Source of the DNA: Archaeoglobus sp.
GTDB lineage: Archaea; Halobacteriota; Archaeoglobi; Archaeoglobales; Archaeoglobaceae
DNA: 64,000 nucleotides
Assembly: GCA_017656505.1 (NCBI GenBank)
Contig: JACDNU010000002.1
Location: 1 to 64,000, forward strand
Reading direction: 5' to 3'
A program made the position numbers and the translations under genes. Positions 44,844 to 54,196 of the stretch are shown in pieces; positions within the stretch are counted from its first letter, which is position 1, and every line of letters starts with the position of its first letter. The notes under the pieces were generated by a model. The model was not told the DNA's origin, did not search any database, and saw only the letters and a list, made by a program, of their open reading frames with translations.

Positions 44844-45853
44844 CGTTTTTGGCAATAAAAGTTCCGAAAAATAAAGCCGAATCGGTAAGGAAGAGGGCAG
44901 AACAGATCGGAGCCAAGGATAAGGAGAGACTGATTACTGTCGAAGGCAATTACGTTGTGATTCCGATTCTTGAAGAGTTTGCCGAGGAATTCAGTGAATT
45001 CGAAATAATAGAGCAGGAGAATCCCCTCTTTGCGAGGAAGAGGAGATTAGGAGATATTCTAAAAGGTAGAATCCCTCAGGAGCTGTATCGCCACATTCCA
45101 AGGGCTTACAAGATTTTGGGGGATGTTATCCTCGTAAAGCTTTCCGATGAGATCTCAGCCCACGCTAAGGAAATCGGAGAAGCTTTGCTCGAACTCCATC
45201 CCAATTGCAAATCAGTTTGGAGGGATATGGGCAAATCTGGAGCTTTAAGAAAGCCAAAACTCGAATTTCTTGCCGGAGATGTAAATGCAAAGGAAACGAT
45301 TAAGCTGGAAAACGGGTGTTTTTTCAAGTTCGATGTGACGAAGGTTATGTTCGCTTCGGGCAACCAGCACGAGAAGATGAGGGTTGCAAAACTCATCAGG
45401 GAGGGAGAGGTTGTTGTTGACATGTTTGCGGGGATAGGATACTTCTCCATTCCAATTGCAAAACATTCAAAGGCTGAAAAAATCTATGCCATCGAGATAA
45501 ATCCCGATTCATACTTCTACCTCCTTGAAAACATGAAGCTGAATGCCATCGATAACATAATCCCTATTCTGGGAGATTCTAAGTATGTTACGCCTGAAAG
45601 GGTGGCTGATAGAGTCATAATGGGCCACATAAACTGCCATGAGTTCATTGATGTTGCGATAAATGCTTTGAGGGATAAGGGCATAATACATTACCACGAG
45701 GCTGTCCCGCTTGCGGTGAAGAACAGGCCGATTGAAAGGTTGAAAAATGCTGCAAAAAAGTTAGACCGAGAGATTAAAATTTTGGATTACAAGAAGGTGA
45801 AGAACTATTCTCCCGGAGTTGTTCACGTAGTTGTGGATGCATACGTTGTATAG
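44840..45853 (+). CDS. taw2: tRNA wybutosine-synthesis aminocarboxypropyltransferase Taw2-like (Trm5/TYW2 family)
   Basis: 337 residues. DMFAGIGYFSIPIAKHS is the SAM-binding loop and IEINPDSYFYLLENMKLN the next motif; VIMGHINCHEFIDVAINALRDKGIIHYHEAVP replaces the NPPY-type motif of Trm5 and is typical of the archaeal TYW2 branch. It would transfer the aminocarboxypropyl group to the tRNA-Phe wybutosine precursor at position 37. It is coupled to NMD3 by a 4-bp overlap. A Trm5 identity is less likely. Confidence 0.75.
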   Translation: MTFLAIKVPKNKAESVRKRAEQIGAKDKERLITVEGNYVVIPILEEFAEEFSEFEIIEQENPLFARKRRLGDILKGRIPQELYRHIPRAYKILGDVILVKLSDEISAHAKEIGEALLELHPNCKSVWRDMGKSGALRKPKLEFLAGDVNAKETIKLENGCFFKFDVTKVMFASGNQHEKMRVAKLIREGEVVVDMFAGIGYFSIPIAKHSKAEKIYAIEINPDSYFYLLENMKLNAIDNIIPILGDSKYVTPERVADRVIMGHINCHEFIDVAINALRDKGIIHYHEAVPLAVKNRPIERLKNAAKKLDREIKILDYKKVKNYSPGVVHVVVDAYVV

Positions 45854-45902
45854 CTTTGTTACGGTTCTTGTATAGCTTCGTATAGCCTCGTATTGTTTGC
45901 TT

Positions 45903-46556
45903 TTAGTCCTCAACAATATTTCCTTTCATCTCCCTTTGATACTCAAAATAAGAATATACAAAGCTGTAGATTGCTACTGCAAATACGGGAATTAGAATGA
46001 AGTATAAAGCGTAATCCTGAAAAAAGAAACCGGTAAATGAAGCTATCCCTGCAAGCTTGAATAGCTTACCCCCTATCTTATGCGTTTTCTCCCAAACCCT
46101 TCCACTGCTTAAAGTCCAGGGCGTCCTTATTCCCACGAACCAGTTTCTTTTTGCATTCTCAAGAAGAAAACCAATGTAAATAAAAAGAATCCCAAACAAA
46201 AGCGGAAAGGTTGTGTTTGGAGAGACCCTTATCCCAATATTCCACAGGATTAGCTGGATGTGGATGAAAAGCATGTAGCAAAGAAATAAGACTACAAACC
46301 CGTCATAATAGTTTCTGAATTGCTCGATATTCTCCTTAAGGGGATCTATTTTTGGAACAATAAGAAGAAACAAAGCCAAGCCAGAAATTACGAAGGGGAT
46401 CAGAAACAAAGCTGCAAGCTTTGGCATGTATCCATCCACTTCACCCCTAGCATTCCAGTGGGATGCAACCATTTCCGGCATCGTAGGGTAGAAATAAAAG
46501 CTAATGCTGAAAGAAAGAATTACTATTACTAGAATCGCAACCTCTAGTCTTCTCAT
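45903..46556 (-). CDS. SdpI/YhfL-like membrane protein (DUF1648)
   Basis: About 217 residues with five to six membrane spans. The start ILVIVILSFSISFYFYPTMPEMVASHWNARGEVDGYMPK is the DUF1648 signature; NWFVGIRTPWTLSSGRVWEKTHKIGGKLFKLAG is the SdpI-like block. In Bacillus SdpI gives immunity to a secreted toxin; in archaea the role is unknown. ATG at 46556 is preferred to TTG at 46589. It lies after malate dehydrogenase on the same strand, with a 34-nt gap. Confidence 0.82.
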   Translation of the reverse strand: MRRLEVAILVIVILSFSISFYFYPTMPEMVASHWNARGEVDGYMPKLAALFLIPFVISGLALFLLIVPKIDPLKENIEQFRNYYDGFVVLFLCYMLFIHIQLILWNIGIRVSPNTTFPLLFGILFIYIGFLLENAKRNWFVGIRTPWTLSSGRVWEKTHKIGGKLFKLAGIASFTGFFFQDYALYFILIPVFAVAIYSFVYSYFEYQREMKGNIVED

Positions 46557-46590
46557 AGTTAAAAATAAAATTAGAGAGCTATAACCCAAC

Positions 46591-47478
46591 TTAATACCCC
46601 AGCTCCGCCAGCCTCTCCCTAAGAATCTTCGCGGAATTTTTCAATCCTTCCATCTCTTCAGCCGTCAGATCGTACTCGACTATTTTTTCAACTCCATTCT
46701 TGCCAAGCAAAACTGGAACGCCCAGAGCCACATCCTTTATGCCGTACTCTCCATCCAGTACAACGCTCGTCGGAATTTCTTCTTTCGTATCGTTAACCAC
46801 AGCTTTAACCATCTGATATATGCAGACTGCGGGGCCATAAATGGTTGCACCTTTCCTCTTTATTACTTCCGCAGCAATAAAGCGTGTTTCTTCCTCAACC
46901 TTCTTCCAGTCAACCTCATTGTCGAAGTCGGCAAGGCTTTTTGCCGGAAACATGCTATCGCCATGCTCTCCGATGATGTACGCCTTTCTTATATTTCTCG
47001 CTCCATGAGCGTGAAGCCTTTCCTTCAGCCTTGAGGAATCGAGAATATTGCCCATTCCAAAAACTTCATTCCTCGGCTTTCCAGTTTCCTTCCACATGAT
47101 GTAATTCATAACATCCATAGGGTTTGTGACGACGAGAATCTTGCTTTCGGGAGAGTTCGCCATTATATTCTTCGCAATATCCTTGATAATTCCCGCATTC
47201 TTGGTTGCGAGATCTAACCTCGTCATCCCCGGCTTTCTCGCGAGACCAGCGCTGACAACGATTATGTCGCTCCCTTTGAGCAAAGCGTAGTCTGCTCCTC
47301 CTTTTATTTCGGGATACTTATTCAATCCGGCTGCTGCATGCGACAAATCCATTGCTTCGCCGACTGCAAGATCCTCGATTATGTCAACAATTGCAATCTC
47401 ATCCACATCGAGATGCTGCAAGCATGTGAAAGCAGAGGTTGAACCTATCCTTCCTGCTCCAACAAATCCGATTTTCAA
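46591..47478 (-). CDS. mdh: Malate dehydrogenase (LDH/MDH family)
   Basis: 295 residues. KIGFVGAGRIGSTSAF is the NAD-binding loop; the loop SAGLARKPGMTRLDL places Arg where lactate dehydrogenases have Gln, so malate/oxaloacetate is the likely substrate, as in the Archaeoglobus enzyme. The catalytic His is in GEHGDSMFPA. The product is a single-domain soluble enzyme. It lies 76 nt downstream of the LUD/ferredoxin gene, and might be read with it. Confidence 0.93.
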   Translation of the reverse strand: MKIGFVGAGRIGSTSAFTCLQHLDVDEIAIVDIIEDLAVGEAMDLSHAAAGLNKYPEIKGGADYALLKGSDIIVVSAGLARKPGMTRLDLATKNAGIIKDIAKNIMANSPESKILVVTNPMDVMNYIMWKETGKPRNEVFGMGNILDSSRLKERLHAHGARNIRKAYIIGEHGDSMFPAKSLADFDNEVDWKKVEEETRFIAAEVIKRKGATIYGPAVCIYQMVKAVVNDTKEEIPTSVVLDGEYGIKDVALGVPVLLGKNGVEKIVEYDLTAEEMEGLKNSAKILRERLAELGY

Positions 47479-47554
47479 TTTTTCACCCCCAAAGAAATTT
47501 CAAGACTAACAAGGCGATCTGCCATGATTTATTTCTCCTCCGGCAGTTGAGTAA

Positions 47555-48847
47555 TTAAAATTTGTGATTTCCCCTCTTAATACCCCTATCAATACCCAAC
47601 AGTTCCCGGATGAAGGAAGCTCTCAATTCCCTCAGAATTCTTCCCGAATCTATGCCAACTGGGCAAACTTCGGCACATCTCGAGCAGAGAAGGCATGCAA
47701 GAGCATGAGCCTTATAAGCCTCGCCCGAATTGATTATGGCATCCCATGCAACTCCTATCCCACCCATATATGTATCTCCCCACCTTCCTCTCAGCTCTCC
47801 AAAAACAGGACAGGCGAATAGACAAGCTCCACATCTGAGGCATTTCAATGCTTCTCTAAGCAACCCCTTTGCAGCTGTCCTTCCATTGTCAAGCAGAACT
47901 ACAGAAATCCTTTCTGGCCCATGAGCTCCCTTCACAAGCTTCTTTTCAATATCTCCTGTCTTGCTAGGAGAGCTTATTACATCTATGTATGATGGCATCT
48001 CATAGCCGGCATATCTCCAAGTAACCTCTGCAACTTTGTAAGCATCCTGCAACGAGGGAACTATCTTCTCCACTCCAACAACAGCTATGTGGAGCTCTGG
48101 TAAGCTGCTGACAAGCCTTGCGTTTCCCTCATTCTCAATTATAAGCAAGCTTCCCGAGTTTGCTGCTATGGCATTCGCTCCCGTAAAGCCCACCTCAGCC
48201 TTTTCAATCTTTTCCCTCAAAAAATCAGCGATCAGCCTTACAATCGAATTCGCATCACGATTTTTAAGCTCTCCAAATTTTTCCACCAGCTTGGCGATGT
48301 TCTCCTTTGACAGATGAATTGCTGGAGCAGTAAGATGCATCGGTTCATCGTTTGCAAGCTGAACGAGAAAATCTCCCAGATCGGTTTCCCAGACCTCAAA
48401 GCCCTCTTTTTCCAGAAAATATCTTAAACCTATTTCCTTTAGAGTCATACTCTTTGATTTAACGATAGTTCTCTCTTTAACTCCTGAAAGCTCCTCAAGA
48501 ATATACCTCCTTGCATCTAAGGCATCTTTTGCAAAAAAAACGTCTATTCCGTTCCTTTCCAAGTTTTGGGTTGCAACATCGATAAGATACTCCAGATTTT
48601 CCAGCGAATTCTCTTTTATTTTTCTAACCTCTGCTGCAAGCTTGGCCGTGTCTGGAAATCTATCGAAAGCTAACCTTAAACTGCTAAAAAATGATTCTGA
48701 TGCATTTTGAAACGCATTAAAGGAATCCTTATTCTCCAGCTCTTCTCTTATTGCATTCCTGAACTTTTCCACAAGCTCATCGAAACTGAGCTGATTTGAA
48801 TTTCTTGAATCTTTTGACTCTCTAGAATCTCTAGCTTCCCCCGGCAA
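47555..48847 (-). CDS. LUD-domain / 4Fe-4S ferredoxin protein (LutB-like)
   Basis: 430 residues. The LUD domain (about 40-310) includes IVKSKSMTLKEIGLRYFLEKEGFEVWETDLGDFLVQLANDEPMHLTAPAIHLSKENIAKL and FTGANAIAANSGSLLIIENEGNARLVSSLPELHI. Two ferredoxin motifs follow: CLRCGACLFACPVFG and CLLCSRCAEVCPVG. LutB-type proteins take part in lactate oxidation to pyruvate. The TTG start at 48847 is supported by GGGAGGGA and overlaps the CCG gene by 17 bp. The first 16 residues are a low-complexity Arg/Asp/Ser tail. Confidence 0.9.
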   Translation of the reverse strand: MPGEARDSRESKDSRNSNQLSFDELVEKFRNAIREELENKDSFNAFQNASESFFSSLRLAFDRFPDTAKLAAEVRKIKENSLENLEYLIDVATQNLERNGIDVFFAKDALDARRYILEELSGVKERTIVKSKSMTLKEIGLRYFLEKEGFEVWETDLGDFLVQLANDEPMHLTAPAIHLSKENIAKLVEKFGELKNRDANSIVRLIADFLREKIEKAEVGFTGANAIAANSGSLLIIENEGNARLVSSLPELHIAVVGVEKIVPSLQDAYKVAEVTWRYAGYEMPSYIDVISSPSKTGDIEKKLVKGAHGPERISVVLLDNGRTAAKGLLREALKCLRCGACLFACPVFGELRGRWGDTYMGGIGVAWDAIINSGEAYKAHALACLLCSRCAEVCPVGIDSGRILRELRASFIRELLGIDRGIKRGNHKF

Positions 48848-49736
48848 ACTTTCCCTCCCTTACCGAAACCGTGAGGTAATCTTCAACCTCAAACCCGCAT
48901 CTGAGAAAATTCATTAGGCATATTGGGCAAGCTGTGATGAATCCCACAGTGGATTCCGTAATTTTTCCCTTAACATTTCTGATCTCCGCCTCTTCCTCCA
49001 GCTCTTTTGCTCTGTTAATACATATCGCCCTTGAAAGTTCTGGATAAATCAGTTCTACAGGCCCACCACAGCATGAAGTTAACTTTCCACTTCTCTTTGG
49101 CAGGATTGCAAGTTTCTGGAATTTTTCTCGGAATTTTTCAGCAAAATCGGTTTTTCTCGCTAAAATACATGGTTCATGAAGGATGCGGTTGACTCTTGGC
49201 AAATCCACAAGCTCAAGAATGTGTCTCACCTCTATATCCAGATCGTAAACGTTTTTCAGCATGAAATAGGAGTGGGGAGAGATCGTTAAAACCTCCTTGA
49301 CATTATTTTCCTCAAATATCTTCTTTATTCTCGCTTCATTTTCGTCAACCAACCAATCCATTCCAAAGTCGTAGAATAAAGCTCCGTCATACGGCTCCTT
49401 TTCATACAAAAACCCGAAATCGATCCCACTTTGCTTAAGGAGCTTATATGCCGCTCTAAGAGCATTGTAAAAGGAATCAGTCTCCTTTTTTGGAATTAAC
49501 CTTGAAAGACCCAGCTTCGAGAGCTTTCCAAGTATTGAGACGGCCTTTCCCTTTTCCAGTATGTTTAAGGCAGAAATCGTGAACGGCATCAGCTGGTAAG
49601 ACAAACCCGTGAAGAGGATTCTTTTTCCTCCATAATCTATTCCAAGTTCTGCCGCCCATGACGGGCTGATTCTAACGCCTAAAGGGTTCCCGCTCTTGTG
49701 GAAGTTATCCTCCAGCAACTTGAAGATGTCCTTCAT
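48831..49736 (-). CDS. LutA-like CCG-domain protein with degenerate first domain
   Basis: 301 residues. The C-terminal half has an intact CCG domain: LHEPCILARKTD, SCCGGPVEL and ACPICLMNFLRCG. The N-terminal half keeps the fold's pattern but not the cysteines: LFTGLSYQLM stands where xxGC is expected and EPYDGALFYDFG where CCG is expected. It should thus hold at most one of the two metal sites. It lies between Dph6 and the LUD gene (17-bp overlap with the latter). It probably works with LutB-like in lactate or related acid oxidation. Confidence 0.8.
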   Translation of the reverse strand: MKDIFKLLEDNFHKSGNPLGVRISPSWAAELGIDYGGKRILFTGLSYQLMPFTISALNILEKGKAVSILGKLSKLGLSRLIPKKETDSFYNALRAAYKLLKQSGIDFGFLYEKEPYDGALFYDFGMDWLVDENEARIKKIFEENNVKEVLTISPHSYFMLKNVYDLDIEVRHILELVDLPRVNRILHEPCILARKTDFAEKFREKFQKLAILPKRSGKLTSCCGGPVELIYPELSRAICINRAKELEEEAEIRNVKGKITESTVGFITACPICLMNFLRCGFEVEDYLTVSVREGKFAGGS

Positions 49737-49745
49737 GCTTTGCTT

Positions 49746-50483
49746 TCACGCTTCACTTCTTTTCGTTTCATCCTTAGGCTCCTTATTAGCCTTCTCATCT
49801 TTAGCCCTCTCATCTTTAAGCTTCTCTACCAACTCAAAATCATCGATTACCAATGTGGCTGAAAGTGAATTTGAAACAACGTGGCTCTTCTTTATCTCTA
49901 TTCTTCTCCTAAAGAAGGGGGCATCCAACACAAGGGTTTCGAATTCTCCACCTTCCCCGGCCGAATGTATTCTGTGCTTTTCCTTTATCTTTTTCAGATC
50001 TTCAATCGCGTTTTCATCTACCTTCCTTCCAAGCCAAGACTCATCCAGGCCCATGGCGGAGACCTTGACTATTATAAAATCCAGCAGCTTCGATGCAGTT
50101 GTGATAACCCTCTCGTCATCCCACCCCCAAAGGGGGGCGATAAGCTCCATGCCCAAAGCATTGCATATTTTTTCAAATCTCCTCTTCTGATAGTTGGACG
50201 CAATACCTCCTACCACCAGTCCCTCGACATCGAGTAGCTTTAGAGCTCTCTCAAGGTCATCAACCTCCTTCTCTTCCACACCCTCAGTAGGAACCTTGAA
50301 AATTGGCTTTGCAACAGACTGGGCTATCGCATCGACAAGGCCAAGATTGGGTGTGTGATACATGTAGGAATCTGGATTTGCCGGGATAACGGCCACATAG
50401 CAAACTACCTCATAAGATTTTGAAGCTAGGTACGATGCAAGCAGAGAATCCTTACCCCCAGAAATGAGCGCAGCTACCCTCAT
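49746..50483 (-). CDS. dph6: Diphthine-ammonia ligase Dph6-like PP-loop ATPase
   Basis: 245 residues. The PP-loop SGGKDSLLASYLA opens the protein; GLVVGGIASNYQKRRFEKICNALGMELIAPLWGWD and GLDESWLGRKVDENAIEDLKKI are typical of the MJ0570/Dph6 family. GEGGEFETLVLDAPFF supplies the C-terminal signature. It adds ammonia to diphthine on elongation factor 2. The last 25 residues are a Lys/Glu-rich tail. It is packed 9 nt before the CCG gene and 20 nt after AlaDH. Confidence 0.9.
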   Translation of the reverse strand: MRVAALISGGKDSLLASYLASKSYEVVCYVAVIPANPDSYMYHTPNLGLVDAIAQSVAKPIFKVPTEGVEEKEVDDLERALKLLDVEGLVVGGIASNYQKRRFEKICNALGMELIAPLWGWDDERVITTASKLLDFIIVKVSAMGLDESWLGRKVDENAIEDLKKIKEKHRIHSAGEGGEFETLVLDAPFFRRRIEIKKSHVVSNSLSATLVIDDFELVEKLKDERAKDEKANKEPKDETKRSEA

Positions 50484-50503
50484 TTACTCATTTAAACTGC
50501 CCG

Positions 50504-51463
50504 CTAGAAAAACGTGATTTTAGTCCCGACATTCTTTTCGGTTGCCCGCTGGAAGACTATGCTCGCAGTCGCAATGTCCTGAATCGCCAAGCCTGTTGAA
50601 TCGAAAACCGTTATCTCATTCCCCTCTCTTCCCTTTATCTTCCCTGTAATCACCTCACCTATCGTTCCAGCGATGTCTTCTTCCCTTATCACTCCTTTTG
50701 CCAACGGTACGTTAACCTCTCCACTGTGAAAGGCCTGTTCCTTATCATCAACAAAAACCTTAGCAGTTCTGATTATCTCAGGATCCAATTCTTGCTTTCC
50801 CGGAGCGTCTGCACCTATCGCATTGATATGCGTTCCCTCAGAGATCCACTCCCTCCTCACTATGGGTTTCCGGGAAGGTGTGGTTGTTATGAGTATGTCA
50901 CAGTTACACACTTCCTCCAGCTCCAGAACTTCAGCTGGAATACCTTGTGCCTCACAAAATTCGATGAACTTGCTTGAATTCTCCTCTCGGATGTCAAAGC
51001 ATTTAGCCTCCTTTATCTCAAAAACACCTTTGTGAGCGAGGAGCTGAGTGTAAGCTTGAGTCCCGCATCCTACAAATCCTAGAACCTTGCTATTTGGCCT
51101 CGCAAGATACTTTGATGCGATTCCTCCGGCAGCGCCAGTTCTCATATTCGTGATGTGAGTTGCATCCATAACAGCCAGAGGAAAACCAGTTTCGGGATCG
51201 TTGTAGATGAGCAGAGCCATCACCGTTGGCAAACCAACCTCCCTATTACCGGGATGTGAATTGACCCACTTCACTCCAGCCTTACCATCAAGATACGCTG
51301 GCATCGCCCTCAAATCTCCTTTTTGAAATTCCAGATAGATTTTTGCGGGCATCTGAACGGCATTCAGGCCATGCATCTCGAAAGCATGCTCGACAGCATT
51401 TAAAGCATCTTCCATCGTTAGAAGACCTTTAATCTCCTTTTGAGTGAGAATTAGCGTCTCCAT
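50504..51463 (-). CDS. ala: Alanine dehydrogenase (ornithine cyclodeaminase/mu-crystallin family)
   Basis: 319 residues. METLILTQKEIKGLLTMEDALNAVEHAF, FQKGDLRAMPAYLDGKAGVKWVNSHPGN and LPTVMALLIYNDPETGFPLAVMDATHITNMRTGAAGG match the Archaeoglobus alanine dehydrogenase closely as I remember it; GFVGCGTQAYTQLLA is the NAD loop and FDSTGLAIQDIATA the end. It interconverts alanine and pyruvate. First gene in a tight minus-strand set with Dph6, CCG and LUD genes. Confidence 0.92.
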   Translation of the reverse strand: METLILTQKEIKGLLTMEDALNAVEHAFEMHGLNAVQMPAKIYLEFQKGDLRAMPAYLDGKAGVKWVNSHPGNREVGLPTVMALLIYNDPETGFPLAVMDATHITNMRTGAAGGIASKYLARPNSKVLGFVGCGTQAYTQLLAHKGVFEIKEAKCFDIREENSSKFIEFCEAQGIPAEVLELEEVCNCDILITTTPSRKPIVRREWISEGTHINAIGADAPGKQELDPEIIRTAKVFVDDKEQAFHSGEVNVPLAKGVIREEDIAGTIGEVITGKIKGREGNEITVFDSTGLAIQDIATASIVFQRATEKNVGTKITFF

Positions 51464-51540
51464 GCTTATCGTAGAGAGTGCAGTTAAATAAACCTTATCG
51501 ATCGCGTAAAATTTTTAAGATGCTAAAGAGGGTGGTAACC

Positions 51541-52347
51541 ATGAATCCGATTTATGATTTTATAAAAAAATATTATATTGACTCTATCGTCTACAAACAG
51601 GGTTATAATCCTGTAAATACTCTAACATTTGCAGTTATCCTGTTAATAGTCGTTGTATTCCTTTACAGATTCCTAAGGAGATACATTGAATTCGACTTCA
51701 AATTCGTCGCCGGAAACATACCTTTCGTGATTCTTGGCTCCTCTGCCAGAGTAATAGAAGATGCAGGCTTTTTGAAGCCTCCCATATCGTATATTTTCAT
51801 GACCCCTTTCATTTACATTCTAATTTTCGCAATCGCTTTCCCAACTCTAATGCTATCTATCAAGCTCAAAAAAGAAGATTACTGGAAGTATTATGCTGCA
51901 ACTGGAGGTTTACTCTCTTTAATATGTCTTGCGATCCTTTTCGGGAGTCTTGAAATAGTAAATGCTTGGCTCTTCCCGGCTGTGGTCTTCTTCGCGATAA
52001 TTCTTACTTTGACATACCAAGTGGTTTTCAAAACAATCTATCCGGCAATGAATAATCATCTAAGCAAGACCGTCTTCTTCTCGCATATGGTTGATGGTTT
52101 TGCAACCTTTTTGGGAATCCAATTTCTGGGATACTGGGAGCTGCATGTGCTACCGAGATTACTGATCGATATTTTCGGGCCTTGGATTATGGTTGTTGCG
52201 AAATTGGTCGTTTTCGTTCTAGTTCTCTACGTTCTGGATTCTGTAGATGAAGATGAGAATTTCAGGAACTTCATAAAGTTCATTCTCGTTGTCTTGGGTC
52301 TTGCTCCCGGAGTTAGAGATGCTCTGAGGATGACCTTTGCCACGTAA
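51541..52347 (+). CDS. DUF63 family membrane protein
   Basis: 268 residues with six to seven membrane spans (NTLTFAVILLIVVVFLYRF, PFVILGSSARVIEDAG, FIYILIFAIAFPTLML and others). The start NPIYDFIKKYYIDSIVYKQGYNPVNTLTF is characteristic of archaeal DUF63. GGGTGGT before the ATG at 51541 sets the start; the ORF extends upstream. Function is unknown. It is divergent from AlaDH. Confidence 0.88.
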   Translation: MNPIYDFIKKYYIDSIVYKQGYNPVNTLTFAVILLIVVVFLYRFLRRYIEFDFKFVAGNIPFVILGSSARVIEDAGFLKPPISYIFMTPFIYILIFAIAFPTLMLSIKLKKEDYWKYYAATGGLLSLICLAILFGSLEIVNAWLFPAVVFFAIILTLTYQVVFKTIYPAMNNHLSKTVFFSHMVDGFATFLGIQFLGYWELHVLPRLLIDIFGPWIMVVAKLVVFVLVLYVLDSVDEDENFRNFIKFILVVLGLAPGVRDALRMTFAT

Positions 52348-52373
52348 CTGCTTTCGATTGAGCTAAAAACTGA

Positions 52374-53363
52374 TTAGCTAAAAACAGGAGACCTAGCGAT
52401 CTTCTCCGCTGAGATGTAATCCTCCCACCATTCTCTGCAATCACATTCCAGATCAAGCAAACCAGCATCTTGCGTGAGCGAGAATTCCCTTATAGCCTCT
52501 GCAAACACTCCATCGCATTTTCCGCAGTTATGTGGCCCTCTTTTCTTTCCCGCTGCAACGGGATCAGAGATAATAAAGCAGTTCATGCTGCTCATGCGAC
52601 TAACCTTTTTTAGCACGCTAATAGCGCTCCAAAGCCAGGGTGGGCGGTAGAGCTTTCGCTGCCATAACCTTTCGACGTAAGTTCTGGCTTGTACATTCAT
52701 GAGGTTGAGGGAGATTACGTCTGCGAGCTTTTTATCAATCAAAAGTTTTGATGAGTTGATTGCATCTTCAATCGCCTCACCTTCCGAAAGGAAGGGTGGC
52801 TTCAGAAGTAGGTAAGCTTTAACGCCTATACCCTTTTCCTTGAGAAATTCCGACGCTTTCCTGAACTGATCGAAAGTAAAGCCTTTCTGGATAATCTTAT
52901 TTCTTACGAAGTCATCACCAGTCTCTAAGCCTATCCCAACTTCGAGCCGGAAATCCCTTTTCAAAGCCTCCTCAGCAGCCCTTACGAATTCCGGTCTGCT
53001 CTCTACTATAAGCTTACCAGCCCCCAATTCCTCGACAAAAGAATAAACTTCGCTCCTAACTTCTTCTGAAAGCTCGGAAGGGTCAAAGAAGCTTCCAGAG
53101 GTGAAAATTTTGATTATTTTTGGCCTTTTTGATCGAACTTTCTCTTCGACTTTTTCTCTCACATGCCTTATCTGGTTCACCAGATTTTCCTGCGTTATTC
53201 TGCTGTCTGATTCCAAATTGTAGCCGCACATTATGCATCCTACCTTCTTTGCCCAACAACAACCGGTTGTTCTGAGAATTATGGTTAAACAGTTTTCAAT
53301 CTTCTCCTCTTCCCAGAATAGCTCCTTATCCATCCAGAAACTTACCGGCTTATTCAGATCCAT
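52374..53363 (-). CDS. Archaeosine-biosynthesis radical SAM protein RaSEA
   Basis: About 329 residues. TIILRTTGCCWAKKVGCIMCGYNLES holds the radical SAM cluster region (cysteines in C...C..C form); LEVGIGLETGDDFVRNKIIQKGF and VKAYLLLKPPFLSEGEA follow, and the C-terminus has CGKCDGVFAEAI. RaSEA converts the ArcS lysine adduct to archaeosine at tRNA position 15. The start is uncertain: ATG 53363 or GTG 53384; the latter would overlap the rhomboid gene by 13 bp. Confidence 0.87.
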   Translation of the reverse strand: MDLNKPVSFWMDKELFWEEEKIENCLTIILRTTGCCWAKKVGCIMCGYNLESDSRITQENLVNQIRHVREKVEEKVRSKRPKIIKIFTSGSFFDPSELSEEVRSEVYSFVEELGAGKLIVESRPEFVRAAEEALKRDFRLEVGIGLETGDDFVRNKIIQKGFTFDQFRKASEFLKEKGIGVKAYLLLKPPFLSEGEAIEDAINSSKLLIDKKLADVISLNLMNVQARTYVERLWQRKLYRPPWLWSAISVLKKVSRMSSMNCFIISDPVAAGKKRGPHNCGKCDGVFAEAIREFSLTQDAGLLDLECDCREWWEDYISAEKIARSPVFS

Positions 53364-53371
53364 CTTTCTGC

Positions 53372-54196
53372 TCAATAGGGCCACCTTTTTCTGAGAATCT
53401 TAAGTTTCTCACCATAATAGAGCCCAACTACGAGACCTGCAAGATGCGCTGCATGCGCAACGCCTGTTACGCTGCTTAAAGGAAGCATGAACAAATCGTA
53501 AGCAGCGAATATCAAAAGGGCCATTCGAATGCTCATCGGAATGAAGAAGAAGAAAAGAACCCTAATCTCCGGAGCGATTATGGCTAGCGTTCCCATAACC
53601 CCATATATAGCTCCAGAAGCTCCTAGTGCTCCATTTGAGCTGCCTGAAAGTAGAGCGAATGCAAGATAGCCGATATTTCCAGCCAGTCCAGAGAGAAGGA
53701 AGATTTTCAGGTAATTTTTACCTCCAACCCTCCTCTCAAGCTCTCCTCCGAAGAAAAGGAGCACTATTGCATTAACAAGATAATGCCCAAAGTCCATGTG
53801 GAAGAAGATGCTCGTTATAAGCTGCCAAGGCATCAGTAAAAATCTGTCGGGGAAAAGTGCAAAGAGGTAGAAAGCTTGGTGTCTGAAGATTATCCCGATG
53901 AAGAACATCAGAGTTATTATTCCCAAAAATATGTTGTTGTACCCATAGGCTGCAATGCTGTTCAGCTTTACCTTTGGCTTAACAGGCTTATGCCTCTCTT
54001 CCCTGACCGGAATCCTTACTCTCGGCTTCCTTTTTACCTTAACCGGTACGTTCCAGTAGTCACTGTTCTTGATTCCTTCGCAGTTGTGGGCTTCGGGAAG
54101 TCTGTGTTCGGCACAGAATTTCCCCCCACAGTATCTGCATTCGAAGGGCAGATATTCTTCCTTTCCGCAGAAATCACATTTCGTTCCCACTTCCAT
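53372..54196 (-). CDS. Rhomboid intramembrane protease with AN1-type zinc finger
   Basis: 274 residues. The N-terminal 50 residues form an AN1-like zinc finger (CDFCGKEEYLPFECRYCGGKFCAEHRLPEAHNCEG). Six membrane spans follow. The catalytic Ser lies in GALGASGAIYGVMGTL and the His in GVAHAAHLAGLVVGLYYG, the usual rhomboid serine-histidine dyad. Intramembrane proteolysis is likely; the zinc finger may bind ubiquitin-like or other proteins. It precedes RaSEA on the same strand. Confidence 0.9.
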   Translation of the reverse strand: MEVGTKCDFCGKEEYLPFECRYCGGKFCAEHRLPEAHNCEGIKNSDYWNVPVKVKRKPRVRIPVREERHKPVKPKVKLNSIAAYGYNNIFLGIITLMFFIGIIFRHQAFYLFALFPDRFLLMPWQLITSIFFHMDFGHYLVNAIVLLFFGGELERRVGGKNYLKIFLLSGLAGNIGYLAFALLSGSSNGALGASGAIYGVMGTLAIIAPEIRVLFFFFIPMSIRMALLIFAAYDLFMLPLSSVTGVAHAAHLAGLVVGLYYGEKLKILRKRWPY

